A stretch of 64,000 bases of DNA from Halorussus caseinilyticus (GCF_029338395.1 NZ_CP119809.1:1488001-1552000), one strand, 5' to 3'; shown: positions 1 through 9,355, counted from the first letter of the stretch. The notes: generated by a model from the sequence alone, not told the origin. Numbers and translations: made by a program.

Positions 1-1
1 C

Positions 2-598
2 TCGACCGAACTCGACTGTCGGTTCGCGCTCGAAGGCGTCGTCCCAATCGCCGAAGACCGACTGCTCGAATACGTCGCCGTCGAGGGCGCGTCGGCCTCG
101 ACGGTCATGGACCGGTTGGAGGGGATGGAAACCGTCACGGAGGCCCGAATCGTCACCGAAGACGACGAGGAGTGTCTGCTCGAACTCGACCTCGCGTGGT
201 CCGGCGTGGACAAACTCGTCAAGGCCGGGACCGTGGTCAAGTCGGCGGTGGCCGAGGATGGCGTCGTCCGGTACGTCGCCGAGGCGTCCTCGAACGTGGA
301 CGTTCGGAGCGTCGTGGACAGTTTTCGGACGGCCTACCCCGACGCCGAACTCGTGAGCAAGCAGGAGGTAGACCGACCGGTCGATACCTCACACGAGTTC
401 CGACAGCGACTCGGCGAAGACCTGACCGACAAACAGCGAACCGCGCTTCAGGCCGCCTACTTCGCCGGGTACTACGAGTATCCCCGCGAAAGTACCGGTC
501 AAGACGTTGCCGAGTCGCTCGACATCTCGTCGCCGACGCTCCACCAGCACTTGCAGGCGGCCCAGCGCAAACTCGTCGGCACGTTCTTGGACCGATAG
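2..598 (+). CDS. Bat-type HTH transcriptional regulator (5' partial)
   Basis: The reading frame is open from the window edge, so this is the C-terminal 198 residues of a longer protein. The last ~60 residues (from LTDKQRTALQAAYFAGYYEYPR, through the SLDISSPTLHQHLQAAQRKL helix-turn-helix, to the end) match the HTH_10 domain of the bacterio-opsin activator (Bat) family. The preceding ~130 residues look like the bacterioopsin-activator GAF/HTH-associated region. Such proteins are haloarchaeal transcription regulators, usually with N-terminal sensor domains that lie outside this window. Inference: DNA binding; target and signal unknown. The internal ATG at 107 is not a plausible start because the same coding pattern continues upstream of it. 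Confidence 0.85.
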   Translation, partial: STELDCRFALEGVVPIAEDRLLEYVAVEGASASTVMDRLEGMETVTEARIVTEDDEECLLELDLAWSGVDKLVKAGTVVKSAVAEDGVVRYVAEASSNVDVRSVVDSFRTAYPDAELVSKQEVDRPVDTSHEFRQRLGEDLTDKQRTALQAAYFAGYYEYPRESTGQDVAESLDISSPTLHQHLQAAQRKLVGTFLDR

Positions 599-770
599 CG
601 GTCGGCGACCGGCCCCTCGTTTCCGCCAAACAGTTGGCTGAGTGAACGTTCGTTCGACCCCTAAGACGGTTGATATTCACCGCTTGACACTCTCTACCGG
701 GTGTACCTCATTATTGAGGCATAGGTTTGTTGTCCCCTCTGCCTGAAGGTTCGGGCGGAGGTCAGCCGTC

Positions 771-1172
771 ATGAACAACGATTCCATTCGGTCGGGTATC
801 GAGGGCAACCACGCCTTCCAGAACGGTCGCGCAGTCAAAACGCCCTCGTTCGATACGCTCTTCGACCTCCTCGCGGAGAGTCGTCGCCGCTACACGCTGT
901 ATGCGCTCGTCGGAACCGACGACGGACTGGCCGACGTGGAGACGTTGGCCGACGAAGTGGCGATGTGGGAGGCCCGTACCGGTGACGAACCGATTACGGA
1001 CTCCCTTCGACAGAACATCGCCGACGAACTCCGGGAGACCCACCTCCCGCGCCTCGCGGAGGCCGACATCGTAGAGTTCGACGAGCGAAGCGACACGGTA
1101 CGCTACTGGCGACAACCGACGCTCGAAGAGTATCTCGAACACACCCACTACAAGGAATTTGCTAACGAGTGA
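771..1172 (+). CDS. DUF7344-like winged-helix protein
   Basis: A 133-residue acidic soluble protein. Residues ~25-45 (PSFDTLFDLLAESRRRYTLY) followed by a helical segment and LPRLAEADIVEFDERSDTVRYW give the layout of the small haloarchaeal winged-helix family annotated as DUF7344 (helix, then RRRY.LY, then a wing). Members are probably transcription regulators, but no target is visible. It stands alone: 172 bases separate it from the upstream regulator, and the next gene is convergent. The ATG at 771 is the first start in frame and the coding pattern begins there. Family assignment is from memory of the motif; function is inferred. Confidence 0.7.
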   Translation: MNNDSIRSGIEGNHAFQNGRAVKTPSFDTLFDLLAESRRRYTLYALVGTDDGLADVETLADEVAMWEARTGDEPITDSLRQNIADELRETHLPRLAEADIVEFDERSDTVRYWRQPTLEEYLEHTHYKEFANE

Positions 1173-1343
1173 CGGAACGACGCCCGCGGCCCGTCTCCTC
1201 GTAGCGACTGCGGTTCCGTCAGTCCCCGCTGACGCTCCCTCTCCTGACTTCTCGGTCCCCTGCTGACTTCTGGCTCTGTCCCCCTCTCGAACCAGACGGC
1301 ACACGCCGGTCGCCGACGCGATTTCCCGAGAAAGCGGGCGGCG

Positions 1344-2405
1344 TCAGTAGCCGCGTTCGATGAGGTAGTCCGCAATTCCTTCGAGCAAGTCGCGGGCCTC
1401 GTTGTCCGGCAAGACCGAGAGGTGGTCTTTTCCGCTCGTGACCAATTCGTTGGCCTTGTCCTTGGCGTAGTCGATGCTCCCGGCGTCTTCGAGGCGAGCG
1501 ACCGCCTCGTCGATTTCCGCCTCGGTAACGGCGTCCACGTCGTCGGTTCCGACCAGTTCGTCCACGTCCACGCCCTGCTCGCGGGCGTGAAGCGTGATAA
1601 TCGTCTGCTTGCCCTCCACGAGGTCGCTCCCGCGCTGTTTGCCCAGTTCCTCGCTCGGAACCGTCAGGTCGAGGATGTCGTCCTGAATCTGGAACGCCCG
1701 GCCCACGTCGATGCCGTACTGGTAGAGTTCTTCGACCGTCTCGTCGTCGGCACCGAACAGGATGGCGGGAATCGCCGTCGTCGCGCCGTACAACACGGCC
1801 GTCTTGTCCTCTATCATCTCGAGGTACTCGTCGGGGAGTACGTCGGTTCGCTCCTCGAAGGCCATGTCGAGCGCCTGTCCCTCGCAGATGTCGGTACACG
1901 TCGTCGCCAACACGTCCATCGCTTCGACCACGCGGTCGGCGGGTGCGTCCGCCTCGATGAGAATCTCGAACGCCTTCGAGTAGAGGGTGTCGCCCGCCAA
2001 AATCGCCGTCTCGGTGTCGTAGGCTCGGTGGACCGCGGGGACGCCACGACGCAGGTCGTCTTGGTCCATGATGTCGTCGTGGATGAGCGTGAACGTCTGG
2101 ATAGCTTCGAGGCTGACCGCCGCCGACATCACGTCCAACGGTTCGCCGTGAGCGTCCGGGAAGTTGCGGTAGTCGATGTCGGTCGGGTCGGCGTCTACGT
2201 CCGCGAGCGCCTCGACGATGAGCATCAACACGGTCGGTCGCAGGCGCTTCCCGCCAGCGTCGAGTAGGTGGCGAACAGCCTCGTAGAGACGCTCCGGGTC
2301 TTCGACCGGAAGTTCCTCGCCGATGGCCGCGTTGACGATTTCCCGTCGCTGTTCGACTGCGCTCTGTACCTGAGCTTCCAGTATCTCGGCGCTCGCGTCT
2401 TTCAT
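1344..2405 (-). CDS. idsA: Geranylgeranyl (polyprenyl) diphosphate synthase
   Basis: A 353-residue trans-prenyltransferase. It has both aspartate-rich magnesium/diphosphate-binding motifs: HDDIMDQDD (first motif, residues ~113-121) and QDDILD (second motif, ~residue 240), plus GGKRLRP near residue 52. It condenses isopentenyl diphosphate with allylic diphosphates, making the C20 (possibly C25) chains of archaeal ether lipids. Its start codon lies one base after the rnj stop, so the two are surely cotranscribed. Length and motifs are normal for the family. It belongs functionally with mvk and ipk a little upstream. Exact chain length cannot be read from the sequence. Confidence 0.93.
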   Translation of the reverse strand: MKDASAEILEAQVQSAVEQRREIVNAAIGEELPVEDPERLYEAVRHLLDAGGKRLRPTVLMLIVEALADVDADPTDIDYRNFPDAHGEPLDVMSAAVSLEAIQTFTLIHDDIMDQDDLRRGVPAVHRAYDTETAILAGDTLYSKAFEILIEADAPADRVVEAMDVLATTCTDICEGQALDMAFEERTDVLPDEYLEMIEDKTAVLYGATTAIPAILFGADDETVEELYQYGIDVGRAFQIQDDILDLTVPSEELGKQRGSDLVEGKQTIITLHAREQGVDVDELVGTDDVDAVTEAEIDEAVARLEDAGSIDYAKDKANELVTSGKDHLSVLPDNEARDLLEGIADYLIERGY

Positions 2406-2406
2406 G

Positions 2407-3759
2407 TTACTCGACGAGTTGGATGAGGTTGCCGTTTCGGGTTACGTGAAGGTCACGACCCAGTTTGTATCCCTGACTCTCACAGAGGTCCACGTAGGGC
2501 GCGAACCCTTTCATGTCCTGATGGGCCGGGATGATGTTCTGCGGTTGGAGCGCGTCTATCATCTGGTAGTGACCCTCCTCGCGGAGGTGGCCCGAGACGT
2601 GGATGTCGTCGTAGATGCGCGCGCCCTGCATCTTCAGGAGGCGCTCGGACTGGTAGCGCTGGCCCTCGTTGGTGGGTTCCGGAATCACGCGCGCCGAGAA
2701 CAGCACCTTGTCGCCGTCGTCCAGTTCGTAGGGCGTCTCGCCGCGACCCATCCGGGTCAGCATCGCGCGGGGTTCACCCTGATGGCCGGTGACGATGGGG
2801 AGGTAGTTCTCCTTGCCCTCCTTCATGATTCGCTTGAAGGTCCGGTCCACGGACTTGCGGTGGCCGAACATGCCCATGTCCTCCGGGAAGTCCACGAAGT
2901 CGAGTCGTTCGGCGGTGCCCGAGTACTTCTCCATCGACCGACCCAACAGGACGGGTTCGCGGCCGATGTCGTTGGCGAACTCCACGAGGCTCTTGACGCG
3001 GGCGATGTGGCTGGAGAACGTCGTCGCCACGATACCGCCGTCGTAGTCCTCGATAGAGTACATCACGTCTTTGAGGTGCTTGCGAGCGACCGACTCGCTC
3101 GGCGTCCGACCCTTCCGGCCCGCGTTGGTACAATCCTCGATGTAGGCGAGGACGCCCTCGCCCTCGCGGCCGATTTCGCGGAACCGCTCCATGTCGATGG
3201 GGTCGCCGAGGACGGGCGTGTGGTCCATCCGCTTGTCGAGACCGTAGACGACCGCGCCCTCCGGCGTGTGGAGAACCGGGTTGATGGCGTCGATGATGGA
3301 GTGAGTCACGTTGACAAACTCCAACTCGACCTGTCCGGAGTCGCCGATGGACATCGTGGACCCGGCTTCCATCTTCACGAGGTCGTTCTCGACGCCGAAC
3401 TTCTCCTCGCCCTGAATCTGCTGTTTCACCAGTTCGATGGTGAACGGCGTGGCGACGACCGGCGCGTTGTACCGGTGTGCTAGCTTCGAAATCGCACCGA
3501 TGTGGTCCAAGTGACCGTGGGTCGGCACGATTGCCTGCACGTCGCCTTCGAGGTCCGACATCACGCGGTCGTCCGGAATCGCGCCCATGTCGATGAGGTC
3601 CAAACTGTGCAGTTTCTCCGTCTCGACGTTGTCGTGGAGCAGTACCTTCGAGAGGTTCAGCCCCATGTCGAAGATAACAACGTCGTCGCCTGCGCGCACG
3701 GCAGTACACTGCCGTCCGACTTCTTCGTAACCGCCGATGGTTGCAATTTCGATTTCCAT
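2407..3759 (-). CDS. rnj: Ribonuclease J (archaeal 5'-exoribonuclease)
   Basis: A 450-residue metallo-beta-lactamase/beta-CASP RNase. The zinc motif HGHLDH is at residues 81-86, a further metal ligand region reads [11 protein letters not shown], and a C-terminal SGH motif ([11 protein letters not shown]) is present. RNase J degrades RNA 5' to 3' and processes mRNA in euryarchaea. It starts at 3759 with a TATA-like element on the minus strand (around 3768-3778), giving a nearly leaderless transcript. It is followed at one base by idsA, a pairing often seen in haloarchaea. No truncation or frameshift is seen. Confidence 0.93.
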   Translation of the reverse strand: MEIEIATIGGYEEVGRQCTAVRAGDDVVIFDMGLNLSKVLLHDNVETEKLHSLDLIDMGAIPDDRVMSDLEGDVQAIVPTHGHLDHIGAISKLAHRYNAPVVATPFTIELVKQQIQGEEKFGVENDLVKMEAGSTMSIGDSGQVELEFVNVTHSIIDAINPVLHTPEGAVVYGLDKRMDHTPVLGDPIDMERFREIGREGEGVLAYIEDCTNAGRKGRTPSESVARKHLKDVMYSIEDYDGGIVATTFSSHIARVKSLVEFANDIGREPVLLGRSMEKYSGTAERLDFVDFPEDMGMFGHRKSVDRTFKRIMKEGKENYLPIVTGHQGEPRAMLTRMGRGETPYELDDGDKVLFSARVIPEPTNEGQRYQSERLLKMQGARIYDDIHVSGHLREEGHYQMIDALQPQNIIPAHQDMKGFAPYVDLCESQGYKLGRDLHVTRNGNLIQLVE

Positions 3760-4155
3760 AGTTTCACCTTATGTACGCAAAGCCGTCGGTGGTGGCGACG
3801 CCGCGTCGCGTTCCGCGTTCCCGCGGCGAAGTCACCCCGACGGCGACCGTACGCACGTAAACCTGCTCGGGGCGACGAGACCCCTGCCGCGGCGTCTTAC
3901 AGCCGTCGGTGGGACCTCGCGGTGGCGAAGCCACGTACCCCCGAGCTATCGGTCTATAGGAGCGTTACGCTCCCCGGTAATAAAAACTGCCGGGATTGGC
4001 CGAATACCCCGAACGAGTTGAAATCAAACGCGGAAAGCGTGGAATTTTTCGAGAATCGGGATTCGCCTTCGGACTTCGGTGAAACGTTCGGGTCGCTCCC
4101 GGCCGGTGGCACCCCGGGACGGGAGGCGTCGGTTCCCGTTCTCCTCGGGGAAGTC

Positions 4156-4200
4156 GGTCAGGGAGTTACTGTCGTCGGAGGGTCAGGGAGTTACTGTCGT
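4156..4200. repeat. 20-bp direct repeat, two copies
   Basis: GGTCAGGGAGTTACTGTCGT occurs at 4156-4175 and again at 4181-4200, a 25-base period with identical copies. It lies in the 660-base gene-free stretch between ipk and rnj. It may be a tandem duplication by slippage or a paired binding site; nothing in the sequence decides between these. Confidence 0.8.
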
Positions 4201-4222
4201 TAGGAATGCGGAGTATCGAAAG

Positions 4223-4370
4223 AGCTAGCTTCAGGCTTGAACCAATGAAGGCCGCACAGCACCGCAACCGCGGGCCTCACCCCTCCCCAACCTCGTCGGC
4301 CGCCGGAGGCGGCCGACTCCCTCGCGCGAGTGGGCGCGGCCACTTGCGGGCCGCGCCCGCGCGCGCCGGG
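4223..4370 (+). repeat. Dispersed repeat R1, copy A
   Basis: The element opens with GCTAGCTTCAGGCTTGAACC at 4223, continues with an ACC/GCA-rich stretch, then CCTCCCCAACC, and ends in a GC-rich hairpin region with CTCGCGCG, GGCGCGGCCAC and a CGCGCGCGCC-type end. The same order is seen in six other intergenic places in this window. It sits in the 660-base gene-free gap between the 3' end of ipk and the start of rnj; the rest of that gap (3760-4222) shows only a small palindrome (GGAGCGT/ACGCTCC at about 3958) and a short direct repeat. No coding signal is credible here. Confidence 0.85.
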
Positions 4371-4419
4371 TCAAAAATATAATTCGGCGTACGCCGACCC
4401 TCACCCGCCGTCGATACGC

Positions 4420-5172
4420 TCACCCGCCGTCGATGCGCGTGCCCGGCGTCTCGCCCGCGAGGAACGCCCGGAGGTCGTCGGGACCGAAAATCGTGGCGGG
4501 CGCGCCGAGTGCGAGCAGTGCGCGGACTTTCCCGGCCATCCCGCCGGTCACGTCCGTCGAGTCGCTTCCGCCGAGGAACTCGACCACCTCGTCGTAGGAC
4601 CGGATTTCGGGAATCACGGCGTCCTCGTCGTCCAACACGCCCGGTACGGTCGAGCAGAACCCCACGCGGTCGGCGTCGATTCCCTCCGCGACGGCCGTCA
4701 CCACCTCGTCGCCGCTGAGGACGGTGACGCCCTTCCCCTCGTGGACCACGCCGTCGCCGTGGAGGACCGGCACGAACCCCTCGCCGAGCATCGTCTCGAC
4801 CTGTTCGGTCATGAGCGTCAGGTCCGCCTCGCGGTTCCGGCAGGCCGCCGAGAAGGGGTGGACCGGCACCGCGGGCACGTCTCGCTCGTGGAGACGCGAG
4901 AGAACGAAGTCGTTGAGGGTCTTCATCGCGGCGTGGATTTCGAGTGCCGCGCCCGCGTCGTCGGTGCCCTCGGTCTTCGAGACGCCGTGTTTGCTGGCGT
5001 GGTGGTGGCCGAAGCTACCGCCGCCGTGGACGACCACGAGGTCCGAGGTGTCGCCGCTGGCGAGGGCGTCGGCCACGGCGTCCGCGGCCGCGTCGAGTGC
5101 CGGGCCGTCCAGCGCCTCGGCGCGGTCCTTGTCGGTGACGACGCTCCCGCCGAGTTTGAGTACCGTCGTCAT
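4420..5172 (-). CDS. ipk: Isopentenyl phosphate kinase
   Basis: A 250-residue amino-acid-kinase-fold enzyme starting MTTVLKLGGSVVTDK. The N-terminal KLGGS phosphate-binding loop, VVHGGGSFGHHHASKHGV (with the His typical of isopentenyl phosphate kinases) and VTGGMAGKVRALLAL are visible. It phosphorylates isopentenyl phosphate to isopentenyl diphosphate in the archaeal variant of the mevalonate pathway. An open frame extends 54 codons upstream but overlaps mvk and is low-complexity, so the ATG at 5172 is the start; it begins one base after the mvk stop, showing an operon. Confidence 0.93.
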   Translation of the reverse strand: MTTVLKLGGSVVTDKDRAEALDGPALDAAADAVADALASGDTSDLVVVHGGGSFGHHHASKHGVSKTEGTDDAGAALEIHAAMKTLNDFVLSRLHERDVPAVPVHPFSAACRNREADLTLMTEQVETMLGEGFVPVLHGDGVVHEGKGVTVLSGDEVVTAVAEGIDADRVGFCSTVPGVLDDEDAVIPEIRSYDEVVEFLGGSDSTDVTGGMAGKVRALLALGAPATIFGPDDLRAFLAGETPGTRIDGG

Positions 5173-5173
5173 C

Positions 5174-6163
5174 TCAGGTCTCCTCCACGCGCACGCCGTC
5201 GGTGTCGAGTTCCGCGCGGAAAGCGTCCTCGCACCCCGGCGTGTAGTCGAGTGCGGTCTCGGTGCTGTCGGTGGGGTCGAGCGCGACGATGCACCCGCCG
5301 CCGCCCGCGCCCGTGAGTTTGGACCCGAGCGCACCCGCGTCTCGGGCGGCCCACACCATCTGGTCGAGCGACCGCGAGGAGACCCCGAGGGCTTCGAGCA
5401 GGCCGTGGTTGAAGTTCATCAGTCTGCCGAGTTCTTCGATGTCTCCCTCCGCGAGGACTTGCTCGCCGTAGCGCACCACGTCGCCGATGCTCTCTACGGT
5501 GTCGGCCGCGAAGTCGTACTCCTCGCGGAGCGCGCGGACCCCCGCCACGAGTCGTCCGGTGTCGCCCGCGCCGCCGTCGAACCCGATGACGAACGGCAGG
5601 TCCGGGGCTTCGATGGCCCGGCAGTCGTCGCCCTCGACGCGGACCGCCCCGCCCGTCGCCGAGCAGAACGTGTCGGCGCGCGAGGCGTCGCCACCCTGTA
5701 CTTCGAGTTCGGCCTGATACGCTCGCTCGGCGACTTCCTCGGTGGGGAGTTCGACGCCCAACTCGCGGGTCGCGGCGTGGATGCCAGCGGTCGTGACCGC
5801 CGCCGACGACCCGAGACCCGCGCCGAGGGGTATCTCGCTCTCGATGGTGATGTCGAATCCGGCGTCGGGCGCGTTCGCGGCGTCGCGGGCCTGTTCGACC
5901 GCGGCGTCGATGTAGCCCATCGCCGCATCGACCAGCGATTCGGACACGTCCACGTCGGGGTCGTCGTCGCTTCCGTCGCTGTACTCCACCGTGAACCCGT
6001 CGAGACTCAGGTCCTCGGCGTGAACTCGCAGGCTGTCGTCGTCGCGCGCTTCGACGGTGACTCGCGCCCGTCGCTCGATGGCGCAGGGTACCGCCGGTTC
6101 ACCGTAGACGACCGCGTGTTCCCCGAACAGGTAGACCTTGCCCGGAGCGCTCGAAACGACCAT
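5174..6163 (-). CDS. mvk: Mevalonate kinase
   Basis: A 329-residue GHMP kinase. Visible motifs are SAPGKVYLFGEHAVVYG at the N-terminus, the ATP loop PLGAGLGSSAAV (~residue 112) and the C-terminal KLTGAGGGGC. It makes phosphomevalonate from mevalonate at the start of archaeal isoprenoid synthesis. It is cotranscribed with ipk (one-base gap). A normal-length, intact gene. The 595-base stretch upstream contains tandem repeats and R1 copy B rather than another gene. Confidence 0.93.
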   Translation of the reverse strand: MVVSSAPGKVYLFGEHAVVYGEPAVPCAIERRARVTVEARDDDSLRVHAEDLSLDGFTVEYSDGSDDDPDVDVSESLVDAAMGYIDAAVEQARDAANAPDAGFDITIESEIPLGAGLGSSAAVTTAGIHAATRELGVELPTEEVAERAYQAELEVQGGDASRADTFCSATGGAVRVEGDDCRAIEAPDLPFVIGFDGGAGDTGRLVAGVRALREEYDFAADTVESIGDVVRYGEQVLAEGDIEELGRLMNFNHGLLEALGVSSRSLDQMVWAARDAGALGSKLTGAGGGGCIVALDPTDSTETALDYTPGCEDAFRAELDTDGVRVEET

Positions 6164-6243
6164 GTTGGAGGCTTCCGCACCGGGGGTTAATTCGTTTGCG
6201 AAGGCGACTGGGAGAAGGCGGGGGTTCGGGTGGTGTGTCGTCG

Positions 6244-6351
6244 GTGTTTGCTGTTTGGGGAGTCGTCAGTGGGTTTGCTGTCTGTGGAGTCGTCAGTGGG
6301 TTTGCTGTCTGTGGAGTCGTCAGTGGGTTTGCTGTCTGTGGAGTTACCGAG
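6244..6351. repeat. 27-bp tandem repeat, about four units
   Basis: Units of 27 bases (GGGTTTGCTGTCTGTGGAGT plus CGTCAGT) occur at 6271-6297 and 6298-6324. A decayed unit lies before them (6244-6270) and a partial last unit after them (6325-6350). The period is a multiple of three, so open frames run through it on both strands, but they have no start signal or family resemblance. There are no spacers between units, so it is not a CRISPR array. It lies just upstream of mvk on the far side of its promoter. Confidence 0.85.
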
Positions 6352-6420
6352 GACAGCACCACCTGCAACCGCACAGCACCGCGAACGTACCGCCACCGAG
6401 ACGGGAGACTCGACGGAGAA

Positions 6421-6622
6421 GCTAGCTTCAGGCTTGAACCCATGAAGACCGCACCGCACGGCACAGCACCGCGACCGTGAACCGCACTGATGCCGACTCC
6501 GAGGAGACCGCACCGCCCCGCTACCGCGGGCCTCACACCTCCCCAACCTCGTCGGCCGCCTCCGGCGGCCGACTCCCTCGCGCGGTTGGCGCGGCCACGA
6601 GGGCCGCGCCAGCACGCGCCAG
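6421..6622 (+). repeat. Dispersed repeat R1, copy B
   Basis: It begins exactly with GCTAGCTTCAGGCTTGAACC and continues CATGAAGACCGCA. An extra ~50 bases of degenerate ACCGCA-type sequence precede CCTCCCCAACC, and the GC-rich hairpin tail with CTCGCGCG and GGCGCGGCCACGAGG ends near 6622. An AT-rich tract AGTTGTCTAAGACAATTCTA follows at once. Together with the 27-bp repeats this fills the gene-free interval 6164-6758. Confidence 0.87.
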
Positions 6623-6758
6623 TTGTCTAAGACAATTCTATAAGTATGTTAAATATAGAATAGAAATTCTCTAGAACATCTATAGGAGTTTCAGTACTCA
6701 AGTTTCCATCTTGCTCCCTCCCCGAAGTTTATGTACGATAGCGGAACCAACCAAGAGT

Positions 6759-8795
6759 ATGCCCGACCCGCCCGAGACCGAACGCCGCGAAGTCGTCGAG
6801 GAGATGCACGGCGAGGAGATACGCGACCCCTACCGATGGTTGGAGGACGACACCGAGGAGGTACGGGAGTGGGTCGAGCGCCAGAACGAGTACGCCGACC
6901 GATTCCTCGAAAACGACGCCCGCGAGCGCCTCGAACCGCGGTTCGAGGCGCGCGCCGAGGTTCCCGAGTACGGCGTCGTTCACGCGCGCGGGGACAAATA
7001 CTTCCAGCGCGTCGAGGACGCCGGGGACGACCGGGCGAAACTCGTCGTCCGGTCGTCCCCCGACGCCGACCCGACCGTCATCGCCGACCCCAACGAGTGG
7101 GACGACGGCGAATCCCTCGACTGGTTCCACCCCTCGCCCGACGGGTCGCTCGTCGCCTACGGCGTCGCGGAGGGCGGGCGCGAGAACTACGACGTGACCG
7201 TGCTGGACGTAGAGACCGGCGAACCCGTGGACGTGCTCCCCGACTGCGGCCGAATCGGTCCGGTGGGCATGGCGTGGACCGACTCGGGTTTCTACTACGC
7301 TACCACCGGGTCCGCCGACGAGGGCGGCCAGTTGGACCAAGAGATTCGCTACCACGAACTCGACACCGAGACCGGCGACGACCCCGTACTGGTCGAGGAC
7401 GTGGGCGAGCGCGTCTGGAGCCACCTCGAAATCACCGACGACACGCTCGTCGTCGCCTTCCACGAGGGGTGGACCCGCTCTGAGGTGTTCCGGTGGGAGC
7501 GAGACGGCGAGGGTCGCGGGGACGGCGAACTCGTCCGCCTCGTGGCCGACGCCGACGCCTCCTTCCGACCGCGGGTGAGCGACGGGACGGTCTACCTCGT
7601 GACCGACTACGACGCCCCGCGCTCGCGGGTGGTCGCCTGCGACGCGGACGCGACCGGGACCGACCCCGACGACCTGCGCGAAGTCGTGCCCGAGACCGAG
7701 GCTACGCTGATGGACTGCACGCTCGCGGGCGACTCGCTGGTCGTCCACCGCCAGCGAGACGCCCACTCGTCGCTGTCGGTCTACGACCGGTCGGGCGACC
7801 ACCGCCACGACGTTGCCCTGCCGGAGTACGCCGCCATCGCCCGCGAGGACTTCCGGGCGAACCCCGACGCGCCGGAGTTCTTCGTCCGCGCCCAGTCGTT
7901 CGACCGCCCGCCGTGGGTCGCGCGCGCCGACACCGAAACCGGCGAGACGACCGTCGTTACCGAACGCGAGTCCGAGACCGACCGCGCTCTCCCCGACCTC
8001 GTGGTCGAACAGCAGTTCTTCGAGTCCGCGGACGGCACCGAGGTTCCGGCGTTCGTGGTCCACCGCGAGGGCGTCGAACGCGACGGCGACAATCCGACCG
8101 TCCTCTACGGTTACGGTGGCTTCCGCAACAACCTCACGCCCCAGTACGACCGATTCCGGACGCCGTTCCTCGAAGACGGCGGCATCTACGTGCAGGCGAA
8201 CCTCCGGGGCGGGCAGGAGTACGGCGAGCGGTGGCACCGCGAGGGCATGCGCGAGAACAAGCAGAACGTCTTCGACGACTTCTTTGCGGTCGCTGAGGGG
8301 CTAATCGAACGCGAGTACACCCGCCCGGAGCGACTCACCGCGATGGGCCGGTCGAACGGCGGCCTGCTGGTCGGCGCGGCAGTCTCTCAGCGCCCGGACC
8401 TGTTCGGTGCCGTCTCCTGTGCCGTCCCCCTGCTCGACATGCTCCGGTTCCACCGGTTCCTGCTCGGCGAGTCGTGGACCGTCGAGTACGGGTCGCCCGA
8501 CGACCCCGAGGACTTCGCGTACCTCCGGGAGTACTCGCCGTACCACAACGTCGAACGCGGAACCGAGTACCCCGCGGTCCTGTTCGAGACGGCGGCGGGC
8601 GACACCCGCGTCCACCCCGGTCACGCCCGGAAGATGACCGCTCGGATGCAGGCCGCGAACGCGAGCGAGAACCCGATTCTGCTCCGGACCGAGACCGACG
8701 CGGGCCACAAGACCGGCAGACCTACCTCGATGGTGGTCGCCGAGGAACTCGACCGCTGGGGATTCCTCTACGACCGACTCGGCGTGTTGAAGTAG
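6759..8795 (+). CDS. Prolyl oligopeptidase family serine peptidase (S9)
   Basis: A 678-residue protein with an N-terminal seven-bladed beta-propeller region and a C-terminal alpha/beta-hydrolase domain. The family start RDPYRWLED is near residue 24. The catalytic triad is readable as Ser532 (GRSNGGLL), Asp615 (DTRVHPGHA) and His650 (DAGHKTGRPT), all in S9A-like context. It cleaves short peptides, often after proline; no signal peptide, so cytosolic. An ATG 16 codons further upstream exists, but 6759 is chosen because a TATA-like TTTATGTAC lies ~25-30 bases before it, giving a leaderless transcript. Monocistronic; a T5 tract follows the stop. Confidence 0.92.
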   Translation: MPDPPETERREVVEEMHGEEIRDPYRWLEDDTEEVREWVERQNEYADRFLENDARERLEPRFEARAEVPEYGVVHARGDKYFQRVEDAGDDRAKLVVRSSPDADPTVIADPNEWDDGESLDWFHPSPDGSLVAYGVAEGGRENYDVTVLDVETGEPVDVLPDCGRIGPVGMAWTDSGFYYATTGSADEGGQLDQEIRYHELDTETGDDPVLVEDVGERVWSHLEITDDTLVVAFHEGWTRSEVFRWERDGEGRGDGELVRLVADADASFRPRVSDGTVYLVTDYDAPRSRVVACDADATGTDPDDLREVVPETEATLMDCTLAGDSLVVHRQRDAHSSLSVYDRSGDHRHDVALPEYAAIAREDFRANPDAPEFFVRAQSFDRPPWVARADTETGETTVVTERESETDRALPDLVVEQQFFESADGTEVPAFVVHREGVERDGDNPTVLYGYGGFRNNLTPQYDRFRTPFLEDGGIYVQANLRGGQEYGERWHREGMRENKQNVFDDFFAVAEGLIEREYTRPERLTAMGRSNGGLLVGAAVSQRPDLFGAVSCAVPLLDMLRFHRFLLGESWTVEYGSPDDPEDFAYLREYSPYHNVERGTEYPAVLFETAAGDTRVHPGHARKMTARMQAANASENPILLRTETDAGHKTGRPTSMVVAEELDRWGFLYDRLGVLK

Positions 8796-8796
8796 A

Positions 8797-8801
8797 TTTT
8801 T
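8797..8801 (+). terminator. U-tract terminator after prolyl oligopeptidase
   Basis: A run of five T directly follows the stop codon at 8793-8795. Archaeal transcription often stops at such oligo-T stretches. The downstream gene begins 25 bases later, so termination may be partial. Confidence 0.4.
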
Positions 8802-8826
8802 GTACCAGCAATCTGTCGTCCATCGT

Positions 8827-9330
8827 ATGAGTTCGCTGTTTCTCGTGCCGGTAGACGAACCGTCGTTTCGCCGCACGCTCGAATCCCCCATCGACCTGAC
8901 GCCGGTCCCCGAGTCGGACCGTCCCGACGGCGGGATTCCCGACCGCGCCCGCGTCTGGGGCGTCCGAACCGACCGCGAACAGGGCGACTGGGAGCGAAAC
9001 CGACGCAACTGGAACCGGATGGAGTCCGGGGATGCTCTCCTGTTCTACCGCAACAGCGAGAGTCGGTACACTGCGTCTGGCCGGGTCGGGCGGATGTTCG
9101 AGACCGAGTACGTCCGCGACGAACACTGGGAGGGCGGTCCGGCGACGAGCGTCTTCACGGTCAAGGGGTACAACGAATCGCCAGACCTCGACACGACCGA
9201 AGTCAACTCGATACTCGGCTACAAGGAGGGGTTCTATCCTCAAGGCCTCTGGCGAGTCACCGACGACCGGCCGACGGACCGTCTTCTGACTCGCATCGCC
9301 CTCGACGCCGACCTACGGCACAACGGCTAA
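8827..9330 (+). CDS. EVE/PUA-like domain protein
   Basis: A 167-residue soluble protein beginning MSSLFLVPVDEPSF. The central RNWNRMESGDALLFYRNSESRYTASGRV resembles the EVE/ASCH PUA-like fold, in which a GD.LLFY strand followed by small basic/aromatic segments lines a pocket for modified nucleobases. Related domains occur alone and as modified-base sensors in restriction systems. No nuclease domain is attached and no restriction gene is adjacent. The ATG at 8827 is preferred to one nine codons upstream because it begins the conserved pattern. Fold assignment is moderate confidence; the ligand is unknown. Confidence 0.55.
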   Translation: MSSLFLVPVDEPSFRRTLESPIDLTPVPESDRPDGGIPDRARVWGVRTDREQGDWERNRRNWNRMESGDALLFYRNSESRYTASGRVGRMFETEYVRDEHWEGGPATSVFTVKGYNESPDLDTTEVNSILGYKEGFYPQGLWRVTDDRPTDRLLTRIALDADLRHNG

Positions 9331-9355
9331 CTTGCCCGCCCCCGAATATCCGGGC

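Noticed and set aside
4223-4370. Small proteins encoded by R1 copies (for example a G-S-S-L-K-L-A-S-type peptide in reverse frame)
   Set aside because: The frames depend on repeat sequence, differ between copies, and are broken by indels; they are best read as artefacts of a non-coding repeat.
6244-6351. Possible CRISPR array (27-bp repeats)
   Set aside because: The units are directly adjacent without variable spacers, and no cas genes are in the window.
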